DNA of 64,000 nucleotides from Rhizobium sp. BK602 (GCF_014195095.1 NZ_JACIBC010000007.1:248001-312000), one strand, 5' to 3'; shown: positions 33,828 to 45,796, counted from the stretch's first letter. The notes: a model not told the origin generated them from the letters alone. Program-made: numbers and translations.

Positions 33828-33941
33828 GACTAGAACCTCTTCGCTAAGATGATTGCTAGCCGCGAATGATTAAAAACGGGTTTTCCGGCTGTGCCGAAAT
33901 GGGGCGGTTTCAGGGTGTTTTCATGAATTTACCGCGTTGCA

Positions 33942-34964
33942 TCACGCCATGCGCGCCAGGTCTTCGCGGCGGATTTCATAGAGCAGCGGTTTGCCCTCGA
34001 TGAAGCGGATGGCTTCCTCCACCGCCATCTCGCCGAGGCGAGTGCGTTCGAGCCCGACAGCGCCGGCGATATGCGGCGTGAGGAAGACATTCGGCAGATC
34101 GTAGAAGGCCGAGTTCGCCTCGGGGATTTCCGGATCGGTGACGTCGATGATCGCCTCGATGCGGCCGGTCTTCAGGACGGCGATCAGGGCGGCTTCGTCG
34201 ACCAGGGCGCCGCGCGCCGTGTTGATGAAGGTTGCGCCCTCTTTCATCAGCGACAGGCGCTGGGCGTCGATCATGTGCCGCGTCGCCGGCAGCGAGGGAG
34301 CGTGTAGCGAGACGATGTCGGCGCGAGCCATCAAGGCGTCAAGTTCGGCCCTTTCGACGCCGAGACGCGCGGCCTCCGCTTCACTCACCATCGGGTCGTA
34401 GAGCAGGATCTCGTAGTCGAAGGGGGCAAGCAGCTCGATCACCCGCCGGCCGATGCGCGAGGCGCCGATAATGCCGACGGTGCGGCCATAATTGCCGATG
34501 GCTTCCGCCTGGATCGGTTGCGTGCGGGCGCGATGCCGGTCGGCGACATAGAGATCGCGGAAGCTGAAGACCTTCTTGCCGGCGAAGATGATGGCGGCCA
34601 GGGTGAATTCGGCAACGGGCAGGGCATTGGCCTGCGCCGCGTGGCTGACCAATATGCCTCTGTCGAATAGCCGATCATCGATCAGGCCCTTCACCGTGCC
34701 GGCCGCATGCGCCACCAGTTTCAGATGCGGTGCCAGCGCCAGCGCCGCCGCGTCGATGGGCGGCGAGCCCCAGCCAGTGATCAGGATTTCGGCTTCGCCG
34801 AGCAGCTTTCGCGCCCTGTCGTCGTCAAAGCGCAGCATCGGTGCGCTATCGAGCACGCGGCCGATCGTATCGAGGCGCTGGATCAAGGCTGATGGCAGCA
34901 CATGCTGCGTGCGCGACGGCTGCATGGCAAAAGCAATGGTCGGGCGCGAGGCGGATGGTGTCAT
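33942..34964 (-). CDS. D-isomer-specific 2-hydroxyacid dehydrogenase
   Basis: The start is the ATG at 34964 (MTPSASRPTIAF), overlapping the DUF2264 gene stop by ATGA; the open frame upstream is only a shadow. The 340-residue protein has the NAD motif VGIIGASRIGRR (GxGxxG as GASRIG), the catalytic arginine in NTARGALVDE, the glutamate in DVTDPEIP and the histidine in LTPHIAGAVG. It reduces a 2-keto acid or oxidises a D-2-hydroxyacid with NAD(H). Translational coupling to DUF2264 and proximity to a LacI regulator suggest a role in sugar-acid catabolism. Confidence 0.9.
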   Translation of the reverse strand: MTPSASRPTIAFAMQPSRTQHVLPSALIQRLDTIGRVLDSAPMLRFDDDRARKLLGEAEILITGWGSPPIDAAALALAPHLKLVAHAAGTVKGLIDDRLFDRGILVSHAAQANALPVAEFTLAAIIFAGKKVFSFRDLYVADRHRARTQPIQAEAIGNYGRTVGIIGASRIGRRVIELLAPFDYEILLYDPMVSEAEAARLGVERAELDALMARADIVSLHAPSLPATRHMIDAQRLSLMKEGATFINTARGALVDEAALIAVLKTGRIEAIIDVTDPEIPEANSAFYDLPNVFLTPHIAGAVGLERTRLGEMAVEEAIRFIEGKPLLYEIRREDLARMA

Positions 34965-36817
34965 GGCAGGCGCCCCGGCGCTTCGATGGCGCTGACGGTG
35001 ATGCCTTTCTCGGCGATCAGGGCACGCAGGGCGTCGATGTCCGGCCTTGCGGGCGGTTTGGTCCAGGCGCGGGAGAGGGCCGAGGGATCGCGCTCGGCGA
35101 GAGCGGCGGAGACGAGGATGGTTTCGCCCGCCGGAATCGTGGCGCGCAGCTGCGGCACCAGCGTCTTGGCGACGATCAGATTGGTGTTCGGCGGCGCCTT
35201 CTGTGCCACGCCGTTGCGGGCGACGGTCGAGCCGAGATCGAGAATGCCGCTGAAATCCTCCGCGCCGACGACATAGGCCGCGTCCGGTGAGGCCGAGAGC
35301 GTATCGGCCTCGAAATCGCGCCGGGCGATGGCGAAGCCGCCTTCGGCCGTCTGCAGCGGCCGCGGCGAGACGATCCTGTGCAGGCGGACATGCCAGGGGG
35401 CGGCCGGGATCAGCCATGTCTCGACGGTCACATCCGCAAAGGGCGACCATTTGGCGTAGAGCGTGTCGCCGGCGAGCTTCGCCTCCTGATTGGTTTCGCG
35501 CACGCGATAGTGCAGGCCGTCATCGCTGAAGGCGAGCATCGAGTCGAAGGCGGCGCCGGCAAAGATGCGCTCGTCGCTCTCGACGCTGAAGCCATAGCGG
35601 GCTGAATAGGCGAATTTCGCATATTTTTCCGCCCCGAAGCGCATCTGCTGGTTCTCCTGGCCGGAAGAGAGCGCCACGGCGTCGTCTCTGCTGCGCATGA
35701 TCACCATGCCGGGGTGCTTCAGCGAGACGATAGCCGGCTTATCATCCTGCGGCTTTTCCTCTGCCGTCCAGAAGGGATGCGTGTCGGCAAGCGCCAGCGG
35801 CAGGAAGGCCTTGAAGGCCCAATAGGGCGAGCCGGCGGAATTATAGTTCTCCGACATCAGCAGGTTGGGATAGGCATAGCCGATCGGCAGCGTGCCGTCG
35901 CGATTGGCGATCGGCTTGTCGGCCCACCAGCGCAGGTGCCGGAGGCACAGCCCCTTCACCTCGCCCCAGGGCAGCGCCTCGACATTGGCGAAGGCGAGCG
36001 CCGACCAGAAGCCGGCGCAGGCGAAGCGATAGGTCAGGCTGCGGCCGAAGGGGATGGTGGCGCCGTCGGGCGCGAACCAGTGGCGGAAGTCCTTGGCGAA
36101 GAGGGTGGCGCGCTCGCGGTAGCGCTCGGCGCGGTCGTCGTCGACGAGCCTGGAATAGATCAGCCCGTAGAAATGCATGGCGAAGGGGACGTAGTGGTCG
36201 ATGCGCCGGATATTGCCGTCGCGATACCAGCCATCGGCAATATAGAAGCCATCCAGTTCGTTGAGATAGGCCTCGGTCAGGCTGTGGTCGAAGCTGGCGC
36301 TCAGCCGGTCGAGGGCGATATCCACCAGCACGCGGAAGAAGCGCCAGTTGTTATCGGCATAGTCGAATGTGCGGGCGTGCTTGAGATAGGCGATGAGGTT
36401 GTTGCGGGCGCGGGCGTTCAGTGGCTCCCAGATCTTCTCCGGCACCAGGGCGAGCGCGAAGCCAAGCGCGGCAAGCTCGACCATGCGCTGGTCGCGACCG
36501 TTGACCGTGCCCCAGTATTCCGGATGGTCGGGGTCGACGCCGTTGGCGAGGCCTTCGGCGAAGCGGTGCCAGTGGGCGAAATCGCCGCCGCCGGCGCCGA
36601 GCGGCGCGAGCCCCCAGAGCGGACGGGCGAAGCCTTCGAGATCGGCGGCGGCGCGATCGAAATGCGCGCCGGCGGCGTCGATGCGGACGCGGGCATTCCC
36701 TTTAGAGAAATAGGGCAGCAGCGGATCGAACAGGTCGGTCAGCGCGCGGCGCATGTCGGCACGGTTTGCCAGCGGATTGCCGGCGAGCGGATTGGTGCTG
36801 ACGGGATCGTAGGTCAT
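34961..36817 (-). CDS. DUF2264 domain-containing protein
   Basis: The 618-residue protein matches DUF2264 over its length: N-terminal helical region with ARPLWGLAPLGAGG (about 64-77), VPEKIWEPLNARARNNLIAYL, a NNWRFFRVLVDIAL motif and a beta-rich C-terminal half. The helical half resembles the (alpha/alpha) toroids of polysaccharide-processing enzymes, so action on an oligosaccharide is plausible, but no activity is established. There is no signal peptide. It is coupled to the 2-hydroxyacid dehydrogenase (ATGA) and follows the LacI gene by 39 bases. Confidence 0.85.
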   Translation of the reverse strand: MTYDPVSTNPLAGNPLANRADMRRALTDLFDPLLPYFSKGNARVRIDAAGAHFDRAAADLEGFARPLWGLAPLGAGGGDFAHWHRFAEGLANGVDPDHPEYWGTVNGRDQRMVELAALGFALALVPEKIWEPLNARARNNLIAYLKHARTFDYADNNWRFFRVLVDIALDRLSASFDHSLTEAYLNELDGFYIADGWYRDGNIRRIDHYVPFAMHFYGLIYSRLVDDDRAERYRERATLFAKDFRHWFAPDGATIPFGRSLTYRFACAGFWSALAFANVEALPWGEVKGLCLRHLRWWADKPIANRDGTLPIGYAYPNLLMSENYNSAGSPYWAFKAFLPLALADTHPFWTAEEKPQDDKPAIVSLKHPGMVIMRSRDDAVALSSGQENQQMRFGAEKYAKFAYSARYGFSVESDERIFAGAAFDSMLAFSDDGLHYRVRETNQEAKLAGDTLYAKWSPFADVTVETWLIPAAPWHVRLHRIVSPRPLQTAEGGFAIARRDFEADTLSASPDAAYVVGAEDFSGILDLGSTVARNGVAQKAPPNTNLIVAKTLVPQLRATIPAGETILVSAALAERDPSALSRAWTKPPARPDIDALRALIAEKGITVSAIEAPGRLP

Positions 36818-36856
36818 CGGTTCTGCTCTTCTATGGCCGTCTCGCGGAGATGCGGC

Positions 36857-37879
36857 TCAGGTTTCGGGCGGAAGCGTGCCGCCGGGAACGGGTATGACGG
36901 CATGGCAGACTTGGCGGGCGGGCGCGTCGCGGTCGCGGAAGCGGGCGATCATCAGGTTGACCGCCTCGCGTCCCAGGGCGGCGCGGTCGACGCGCATGGT
37001 GGCGAGGCGCGGATGGGTCATCAGGGCGCAGGGCAGGTCGTCGAAGCCGACGATGGCGAAATCCTCAGGCACGCGCAGACCGGCTTCGGTGACGGCATCG
37101 AGCACGCCAACGGCGATGAAATCGTTCATGCAGAAGGCGGCGGTGAAGCTGCGATCCCCGGCAAGGATCGCGGCGGTGGTGTCGTGGGCCTCCTGGCTGG
37201 AGCTGCCGCGGAAGGTCATCGGCACGAGCCGGCCCTCGGCGCCGTCCACCGATGCGATCGCCGCCTCGAAGCCACGGACGCGTTCGCGGATCGTCTGGCG
37301 GTGGGAACCGGTGAAATGCAGGATGCGGCGATGGCCGGCATCGAGCAGCCGGCGGGTCGCGGCATAGGCGCCGAAGAAATTCGAGGGCGAGACGCCGTCG
37401 AAGCGCAGCTTCGGATCGGTGCCGTTGACCAGCACGGTCGGCGTGCCGCTCTGTTCCAGCCAGGGGCGCAGCTCGTCGGGCGGGTCGATGCCGACGAGGA
37501 ACAATCCCTCGGCGCCGGTCGCCTGCAACTGCTCTTGGATATGTTCCGGCGAGGTTCGGGCTTCGCGCACCAGGCGGATGTCGAAGGGCATGCCGCGCTC
37601 GGCGGCACCGGCGCGCAGGCCTTCGAGAATGCCTTCGTAGAAGACGCTGAGACCGCCGGTGGCACTGTCGCTGGCAATCAGCGCCAGCCCGCCGGGCATG
37701 CTGTCGGCTGCCGCCTTCAGCGGATAGCCGAGATCACTCGCCACCTTGAAGATCTGCTGGCGGATCGTGTCGCTGATGCCGGGCTCGTTGGTCAGCACCC
37801 GCGATACGGTGGAGACGGAAACGCCGGCCCTCGCGGCGATATCAGCTTGAGTGATGCGTTTGGATCGAAGTTCGTTCAT
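36857..37879 (-). CDS. LacI-family transcriptional regulator
   Basis: The start is the ATG at 37879 (MNELRSKRIT); the longer frame begins in a palindrome-rich promoter. The 340-residue protein has the LacI helix-turn-helix TQADIAARAGVSVSTVSRVL (about 10-29) and a periplasmic-binding-like effector domain. It is probably first in an operon with DUF2264 and the 2-hydroxyacid dehydrogenase and divergent from the binding protein at 38032. The perfect palindrome TGCAAATTTGCA upstream is its likely operator. The effector is presumably the sugar bound by the nearby protein. Confidence 0.92.
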   Translation of the reverse strand: MNELRSKRITQADIAARAGVSVSTVSRVLTNEPGISDTIRQQIFKVASDLGYPLKAAADSMPGGLALIASDSATGGLSVFYEGILEGLRAGAAERGMPFDIRLVREARTSPEHIQEQLQATGAEGLFLVGIDPPDELRPWLEQSGTPTVLVNGTDPKLRFDGVSPSNFFGAYAATRRLLDAGHRRILHFTGSHRQTIRERVRGFEAAIASVDGAEGRLVPMTFRGSSSQEAHDTTAAILAGDRSFTAAFCMNDFIAVGVLDAVTEAGLRVPEDFAIVGFDDLPCALMTHPRLATMRVDRAALGREAVNLMIARFRDRDAPARQVCHAVIPVPGGTLPPET

Positions 37880-37888
37880 AGGCGCAAC

Positions 37889-37916
37889 AATTATGCAAAT
37901 TATGCAAATTTGCAAG
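37889..37916. promoter_or_regulatory. Candidate LacI operator (TGCAAATTTGCA) with tandem ATGCAAAT boxes
   Basis: TGCAAATTTGCA (37903-37914) is a perfect 12-base palindrome. A second TATGCAAAT copy lies ten bases to the left, giving half-sites spaced by one helical turn. It sits 24 bases upstream of the LacI start and 118 bases upstream of the divergent binding-protein gene, so it could control both. Confidence 0.6.
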
Positions 37917-38031
37917 AAAAAGATTGTTTATTGCGTTTCGCAATGAAGTTGCATATCCTCACGCGGAATTTGTCCGCAGAAGGCGTCGGGGAGATCGTCG
38001 CGGATAGCAACGCAAGAGAAGGAGGAATCTC

Positions 38032-39327
38032 ATGCGCATGAATCGCCGTTCATTCATGATCGGAACTGCCGGAGCCGCCGCCGGCCTCGCTTTCGGTGGG
38101 GGAGCGACGCCGGCCTTTGCCGATGCGACGCAATTGCGGGCGATGTGGTGGGGCTCGCCGGATCGCGGCAAGCGCACGGTTGCCGTGGCCGAGCTGTTCC
38201 ATGCCAAGAACCCCGATATTTCCGTCATCGGCGAGAGCATCAGCGGCGACGGCTACTGGGCCAAGCTCGCGACCGGCATGGCCAGCCAGAACATCTCGGA
38301 CGTCTTCCAGCTCGAGCCGAGCACGATTTCGGACTATTCCAAGCGCGGCGCCTGCATGCCGCTCGACCAGTTCGTGCCTTCGACGCTGAATGTCGACAGT
38401 TTCGGCAAGGATGTGCTGAAGCTCACCACCGTCGACGGCAAGCTCTATGGCATCGGCCTCGGGCTCAATTCCTTCGCGATGTTCTACGACGAGGAGATCT
38501 TCAGGAAGACCGGCCTGACGCCGCCCAGCCCGACCACGACATGGGCAGACTATGCCGATCTCGTCGTGGAGCTGACCAAGGCGGCCGGCAAGCGGGCCTA
38601 TTGGGGCGGTCCCTATGGCGCGCGCTACAATTACGTCCTCGATGTCTGGCTGCGCCAGCGCGGCAAGAGCCTCTATTCCGAGGATGGCGGGCTCGGCTTC
38701 GGCGTCGACGACGCCAAGGAATGGTATTCCTATTGGGAGGACCTGCGTCAGCGCGGCGGCACGGTCTCGCCCGACGTCCAGACGCTGGATCAGAACACCA
38801 TCGAAAGCAATTGCCTGGCACAGGGCAAATCGGCCATCGGCATGGCCTATTCTAACCAGCTCGTCGGCTATCAGCTTGTGGTCAAGAGCAAGCTCGCCGT
38901 CACCATGCTGCCGCGCGAAAAGAAGGGCGGGCCGTCCGGCCACTATTATCGCCCGGCGCTGATCTGGAGCGTCGGCGCCACCAGCAAGAATGGCGAGGCG
39001 GCTGCGAAATTCATCAATTTCTTCGTCAACGATCCCGACGCCGGCAAGATCCTTGGCGTCGAGCGCGGCGTGCCGATGTCGCCGGCCGTGCGCGCCGCCA
39101 TTCTGCCGACGCTCAATCCGGTGGAACAGCAGACGGTTGGATATGTTGAGCTCTTGAAGGATCAGGTCGGCACCTATCCCGCACCGGCGCCACTCGGCTC
39201 GGGCGAATTCGACCAGAACGTCATGCGCCCCGTCGCCGACCAGCTCGCCTTCGGCAAGATCACGGTCGCTGAGGCGGCGAAGAGACTGGTGGAGGAAGGG
39301 GCGGCGAAGCTGAAGCGGAAGAGTTGA
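38032..39327 (+). CDS. Extracellular sugar-binding protein without adjacent permeases
   Basis: The 431-residue protein carries a Tat-like signal (MNRRSFMIGTAGAAAGLAFG; cleavage near AFA-DA) and a family 1 solute-binding fold. No permease or ATPase gene accompanies it. It shares the mature N-terminus (AMWWGS versus LLWWGS), VDGKLYGIGLGLNS, LGVERGVPMS and overall length with the binding protein at 26744-28027, so the two are paralogues. It may therefore deliver a different sugar to that transporter. A GAAGGAGGAATC ribosome site precedes the ATG, and the LacI operator region lies upstream. Confidence 0.9.
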   Translation: MRMNRRSFMIGTAGAAAGLAFGGGATPAFADATQLRAMWWGSPDRGKRTVAVAELFHAKNPDISVIGESISGDGYWAKLATGMASQNISDVFQLEPSTISDYSKRGACMPLDQFVPSTLNVDSFGKDVLKLTTVDGKLYGIGLGLNSFAMFYDEEIFRKTGLTPPSPTTTWADYADLVVELTKAAGKRAYWGGPYGARYNYVLDVWLRQRGKSLYSEDGGLGFGVDDAKEWYSYWEDLRQRGGTVSPDVQTLDQNTIESNCLAQGKSAIGMAYSNQLVGYQLVVKSKLAVTMLPREKKGGPSGHYYRPALIWSVGATSKNGEAAAKFINFFVNDPDAGKILGVERGVPMSPAVRAAILPTLNPVEQQTVGYVELLKDQVGTYPAPAPLGSGEFDQNVMRPVADQLAFGKITVAEAAKRLVEEGAAKLKRKS

Positions 39328-39353
39328 GTGGATAGCTGGCTATGGGGGTGAAG

Positions 39354-39572
39354 GTCAGGTGAGGCCGACTTTGCCGCACCTCTGTGCCTGGCCCCTCATC
39401 CTAGCCTTCTCCCCGCAGGCGGGGAGAAGGGACGACAGCGCAAAACAATCGGCCTCACCACACGAACAGAAGCGGCGATGGGCACTATAGAGCCCCCTCT
39501 CCCCGCAATGCGGGGAGAGGGTTGGGGTGAGGGGCCAGGCACAGAGTTACGGTAAGCGTGAACCCACCTGAC
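39354..39572. repeat. Dispersed intergenic repeat, copy B (about 219 bp, inverted relative to copy A)
   Basis: It begins GTCAGGTG and ends CACCTGAC, perfect eight-base terminal inverted repeats. Inside are TGTGCCTGGCCCCTCA and its complement TGAGGGGCCAGGCACA, then stems of CTCCCCGC/GCGGGGAG and a core (ACAGCGCAAAACAATCGGCC, CACCACACGAACAGAA) that is the reverse complement of the core of copy A at 5517-5723. It occupies the convergent gap between the binding protein and the phosphatase. Confidence 0.78.
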
Positions 39573-39591
39573 AAGCTTCTATCGAGGATCG

Positions 39592-40452
39592 TTACTTCCC
39601 GTCCCAGGGCTTCAGCGCATCCTGTTTCAGCTTGCGCTGCTGGTCTGCCGGCAGCTTGTAGTCGCCCTTGTAGGGCGCGCTTTCGAAGGAGCCGTAGGTC
39701 GGGTTGGCGATGGCGATCCAGTCGTGGCCGAAATGGGCGGCATTGGCTTCGAAGGCCTTCTGGCGCTCCTCGACCGTGCCCTTGTAGTCGTCGGTGAAGT
39801 CGCCGAAATTGTCGCCGAACAGCAGCAGGATGCGATAGTTCTTGGCGATGAAGGCGCGGCGCGTGCCCTTGGCCGAGCCCCAGTCCGGCTGTTCCTTGGC
39901 ACTGAGGAAGGTGTCGACATTGTCGCCCATCGGGAAGCCGAAGCGCTTCATTTCCTCGACGGTCGGGCCTTCTTCGTCGGCGGTGCGATTGGTGACGTAG
40001 AAGACCTTGACGCCCTTGGACGCCGCATATTGGGTGAACTCGACGGCGCCAGGAATGGGGCTGTCCTGCTGGGCGTTGACATATTTGGTCCAGCTGTCCG
40101 GTGTGAAGCCGGTATCGGCGATGACATTCTGGGCCTGATAGGGCGAGGTGTTGAGCACGGTGTCGTCGACGTCGAGGATGACAGCCGGCGGCAGATCCTG
40201 GAAGCTACCCGTCTGTTCCACCGGGGCTGCGGTCCAGCTCTTGTCCGCGAGGGCCTCGTCGAGCCGGATGCGGCCGAGCGCATAGGCGCCGAGCGCATTC
40301 GCCTTGGCCTCGACCGAGGTCTGGTCCCAGAGGACGGCATTGAGATTGTCGTTCGGCAGCGGCGCCGGCAGATCGGCGGCCAAGGCCGGCAAGGCGGCAG
40401 CAAGGCCGATAGCGGTGAAGAGCGCCCTGCGCCCTGGATATCCATTTCTCAC
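39592..40452 (-). CDS. HAD-family acid phosphatase (class B / lipoprotein e(P4)-like)
   Basis: The start is a GTG at 40452 with AAGGAG six bases upstream; the in-frame ATG at 40485 lacks one. The 286-residue protein begins MRNGYPGRRALFTAIGLAAA, a signal sequence cleaved near ALA-AD (about 26). The DxDxT nucleophile motif is LDVDDTVLNTSP (about 94-105), with VTNRTADEEG as motif II and FGDNFGDF as the metal-binding motif. It is a secreted or periplasmic phosphomonoesterase releasing phosphate from nucleotides or other esters. It lacks the lipobox of e(P4), so it is probably soluble. Confidence 0.9.
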   Translation of the reverse strand: MRNGYPGRRALFTAIGLAAALPALAADLPAPLPNDNLNAVLWDQTSVEAKANALGAYALGRIRLDEALADKSWTAAPVEQTGSFQDLPPAVILDVDDTVLNTSPYQAQNVIADTGFTPDSWTKYVNAQQDSPIPGAVEFTQYAASKGVKVFYVTNRTADEEGPTVEEMKRFGFPMGDNVDTFLSAKEQPDWGSAKGTRRAFIAKNYRILLLFGDNFGDFTDDYKGTVEERQKAFEANAAHFGHDWIAIANPTYGSFESAPYKGDYKLPADQQRKLKQDALKPWDGK

Positions 40453-40608
40453 GCTGTTCTCCTTATGTGAAAATCCATGAAGCATATCAACGGGTTCTGA
40501 TGTATGCCGATGTCATGATCCGGATAAGGATAGTTCGTGCTCGCGGGAAATGTGTCAAGCCTGTGACAGTGGTCGCAGCGTCACTTTTGCGAAACTTTCG
40601 TCCAGACG

Positions 40609-40640
40609 AAAAATGCCGAGGCCCTTTCGGGCTCCGGCAT
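40609..40640 (-). terminator. Intrinsic terminator after the glpV-like gene
   Basis: On the minus strand ATGCCGGAGCCC pairs with GGGCCTCGGCAT around a GAAA loop and is followed by TTTTTC. It lies about 125 bases beyond the stop of the binding-protein gene, after the palindromic repeat at 40661-40762. Confidence 0.65.
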
Positions 40641-40660
40641 CGATGTCGTGCGATGGGCCT

Positions 40661-40762
40661 GGAGCGGTTCAGCGTTCCACGGGATCGCTGAACCGCTCTA
40701 TTCCATTGTTTTGATGCAATTCCGGACGGAAAACCGCTGCGCGCTTTTCCTGGAATTGCTCC
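40661..40762. repeat. Palindromic intergenic repeat, family 2, copy 1
   Basis: Two hairpins in tandem: GGAGCGGTTCAGCG with CGCTGAACCGCTC, then GCAATTCCGGACGGAAAA with TTTTCCTGGAATTGC around CCGCTGCGCGC. The second copy at 47598-47699 has the same order and much of the same sequence. The element lies directly downstream of the glycerol-type transporter operon. Confidence 0.75.
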
Positions 40763-40765
40763 AGC

Positions 40766-42496
40766 TTATTTCGCCGCGTCGGCCCAGCTCTTGACCAGTT
40801 CGTCATAGTTGACGGTGACCGGCTTTTCCTTCTCGTTGGCGATTTTCAGCTGTGGAGCGAGATGGCCGTTCTTGACGGCATCGGCGTTCCAGTAGGCGAG
40901 ATCATGCTCCTCGGCGAGCTTCGGGCCGATATCGCCCTGGACGCCGGCACGCTCGAGGCGCTGAAGCACCTTTTCCTGGTCGGCGCAAAGCGCGTCCATC
41001 GCGCCTTGAGCATCCTTGGCACCCGATGCGGCATCGCCGATCGCCTGCCACCAGAGCTGCGCCAGCTTCGGATAGTCCGGAACGTTGGTACCGGTCGGCG
41101 ACCACTGGACACGGGCCGGCGAGCGATAGAACTCGATCAGACCGCCGAGTTCAGGCGCACGCTTGGTGAAGCTCTTGTCGCGGATGGTCGACTCGCGGAT
41201 GAAGGTGAGGCCAACATGGCTCTTCTTCACGTCCACGGTCTTGGAGGTCACGAACTGCGCATAGAGCCAGGCGGCCTTGGCGCGGTCGACCGGGGTCGAC
41301 TTCATCAGCGTCCAGGAGCCGACGTCCTGATAGCCGAGTTTCATGCCGTCCTTCCAGTAGACGCCATGCGGAGACGGCGCCATGCGCCATTTCGGCTTGC
41401 CGTCCGCGTTCATGACCGGCAGGCCGGGCTTGACCATGTCGGCGGTAAACGCGGTGTACCAGAAGATCTGCTGGGCGACATTGCCCTGTGCCGGAACCGG
41501 GCCGGATTCGGAGAAGGTCATGCCCTGGGCTTCCGGCGGTGCATAGGCCTTCAGCCAATCGAGATATTTCTGGATGGAGTAGACGGCGGCCGGGCCGTTG
41601 GTATCGCCGCCGCGGGCGACGCAGGAGCCGACCGGACGGGAGTTGGCGTCGACCTTGATACCCCATTCGTCGACGGGCAGGCCGTTCGGCAGGCCCTTGT
41701 CGCCGTTGCCGGCCATGGAGAGCCAGGCGTCGGTGAAGCGCCAGCCGAGCGACGGGTCCTTCTTGCCGTAGTCCATGTGGCCGAAGACCTTCTTGCCGTC
41801 GACATCGCGGCCGGTGAAGAACTGGGCAATGTCCTCATAGGCCGACCAGTTGACCGGCACGCCGAGCTCGTAGCCGTACTTGGCCTTGAAGTCGGCCTTG
41901 TTCTTCGGGTCGTTGAACCAGTCGTAGCGGAACCAATAGAGGTTGGCGAACTGCTGGTCGGGAAGCTGGTAGAGCTTCTTGTCCGGCGCGGTGGTGAAGC
42001 TGGTGCCGATGAAATCGGCAAGGTCGAGGCCGGGATTGGTGACGTCCTTGCCTTCGCCGGCCATCCAGTCCGTCAGGTTGCGGACCTGCTTGTAGCGCCA
42101 ATGGGTGCCGATCAGGTCGGAATCGTTGACCCAGCCGTCATAGAGGTTCTGGCCGGTCTGCATCTGCGTCTGGATCTTCTCGACGACGTCGCCTTCCTGA
42201 ATGACGTCGTGGGTGACCTTGATGCCGGTGATGGCGGTGAAGGCCGGGGCGAGAACCTGCGATTCATACTGGTGCGTCGTCAGGGTTTCCGAGACGACCT
42301 TGATTTCCATGCCCTGGAAAGGCTTGGCCGCATCCACGAACCACTGCATTTCCTTTTCCTGGTCGGCGCGCGAGAGCGTCGAGAGATCGCCGATCTCCTT
42401 GTCCAGGAATGTCTTTGCTTCGTTCATGCCGGCATGCGCCGTGCCGGCCAAGGCCAGCAGGGCAACTGCCGTCGTAGTCAAGAGATGCCGTCGCAT
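40766..42496 (-). CDS. glpV: Solute-binding protein of glycerol-type ABC transporter
   Basis: The 576-residue protein has a Sec signal (MRRHLLTTTAVALLALAGTA, cleavage near AHA-GM at 22) and the large family 1 binding fold. It is the last gene of a run with two ATPases, two permeases and a DUF2160 protein, the order of the glpSTPQUV glycerol-uptake operon of Rhizobium leguminosarum. The size (well above 430 residues) also fits GlpV. A terminator follows at 40609-40640. Assignment is by operon layout and family; polyol specificity other than glycerol is possible. Confidence 0.85.
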   Translation of the reverse strand: MRRHLLTTTAVALLALAGTAHAGMNEAKTFLDKEIGDLSTLSRADQEKEMQWFVDAAKPFQGMEIKVVSETLTTHQYESQVLAPAFTAITGIKVTHDVIQEGDVVEKIQTQMQTGQNLYDGWVNDSDLIGTHWRYKQVRNLTDWMAGEGKDVTNPGLDLADFIGTSFTTAPDKKLYQLPDQQFANLYWFRYDWFNDPKNKADFKAKYGYELGVPVNWSAYEDIAQFFTGRDVDGKKVFGHMDYGKKDPSLGWRFTDAWLSMAGNGDKGLPNGLPVDEWGIKVDANSRPVGSCVARGGDTNGPAAVYSIQKYLDWLKAYAPPEAQGMTFSESGPVPAQGNVAQQIFWYTAFTADMVKPGLPVMNADGKPKWRMAPSPHGVYWKDGMKLGYQDVGSWTLMKSTPVDRAKAAWLYAQFVTSKTVDVKKSHVGLTFIRESTIRDKSFTKRAPELGGLIEFYRSPARVQWSPTGTNVPDYPKLAQLWWQAIGDAASGAKDAQGAMDALCADQEKVLQRLERAGVQGDIGPKLAEEHDLAYWNADAVKNGHLAPQLKIANEKEKPVTVNYDELVKSWADAAK

Positions 42497-42619
42497 ATAT
42501 TCCTCCCTACAGGTTGCGAGTGCATTGTCAGCCGGCCGGATCTCCGGCCATCTGTATCGGCTTGTCTTACTGCGCCGTGTGCCGGATGGGCCTGGGCGCC
42601 GTAACTCCTTGAAACCGCG

Positions 42620-42907
42620 TCAGACCAGGCGAAAGACGCCGATGGCGTAGACCACGGAGAGGGCAAGCGCCCACCACAGGTTAGGTCCCACGAGACCCAG
42701 CCATGCGATATGGATGAAGGCGGCGCCGAGCAGCGAAATGAACAGCCGGTCGCCGCGCGTCGTTTCGAAATGCAGGATGCCGACCCGTGGATTGCCGCCG
42801 GGCGAGACATATTCCCAGACGGCCATGCCGATCAGCAGTGCCAGGATGGTCACGAAGAACAGCACCGTCGGCAGTGTCCAGGCCATCCAGGAGAAGTCGG
42901 TATTCAT
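42620..42907 (-). CDS. glpU: DUF2160 small membrane protein of the transporter
   Basis: The 95-residue protein has three hydrophobic segments (about residues 8-30, 53-72 and 74-93) around a polar RVGILHFETTRGDR loop, the DUF2160 signature. In R. leguminosarum this family is GlpU, encoded within the glycerol ABC operon with unknown function. The start is the ATG at 42907 (MNTDFSWMAW), eleven bases after the upstream permease stop; the longer frame in the same phase is a shadow. Confidence 0.88.
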   Translation of the reverse strand: MNTDFSWMAWTLPTVLFFVTILALLIGMAVWEYVSPGGNPRVGILHFETTRGDRLFISLLGAAFIHIAWLGLVGPNLWWALALSVVYAIGVFRLV

Positions 42908-42918
42908 GATGGTCTCCC

Positions 42919-44711
<1,793 letters not shown>

Positions 44712-44713
44712 GA

Positions 44714-45784
<1,071 letters not shown>

Positions 45785-45796
45785 GGCCGTGTCTCC

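Noticed and set aside
35714..38041. A 775-codon plus-strand open frame opposite DUF2264 and LacI
   Set aside because: It spans two unrelated minus-strand genes and the LacI promoter; the composition is that of an antisense shadow.
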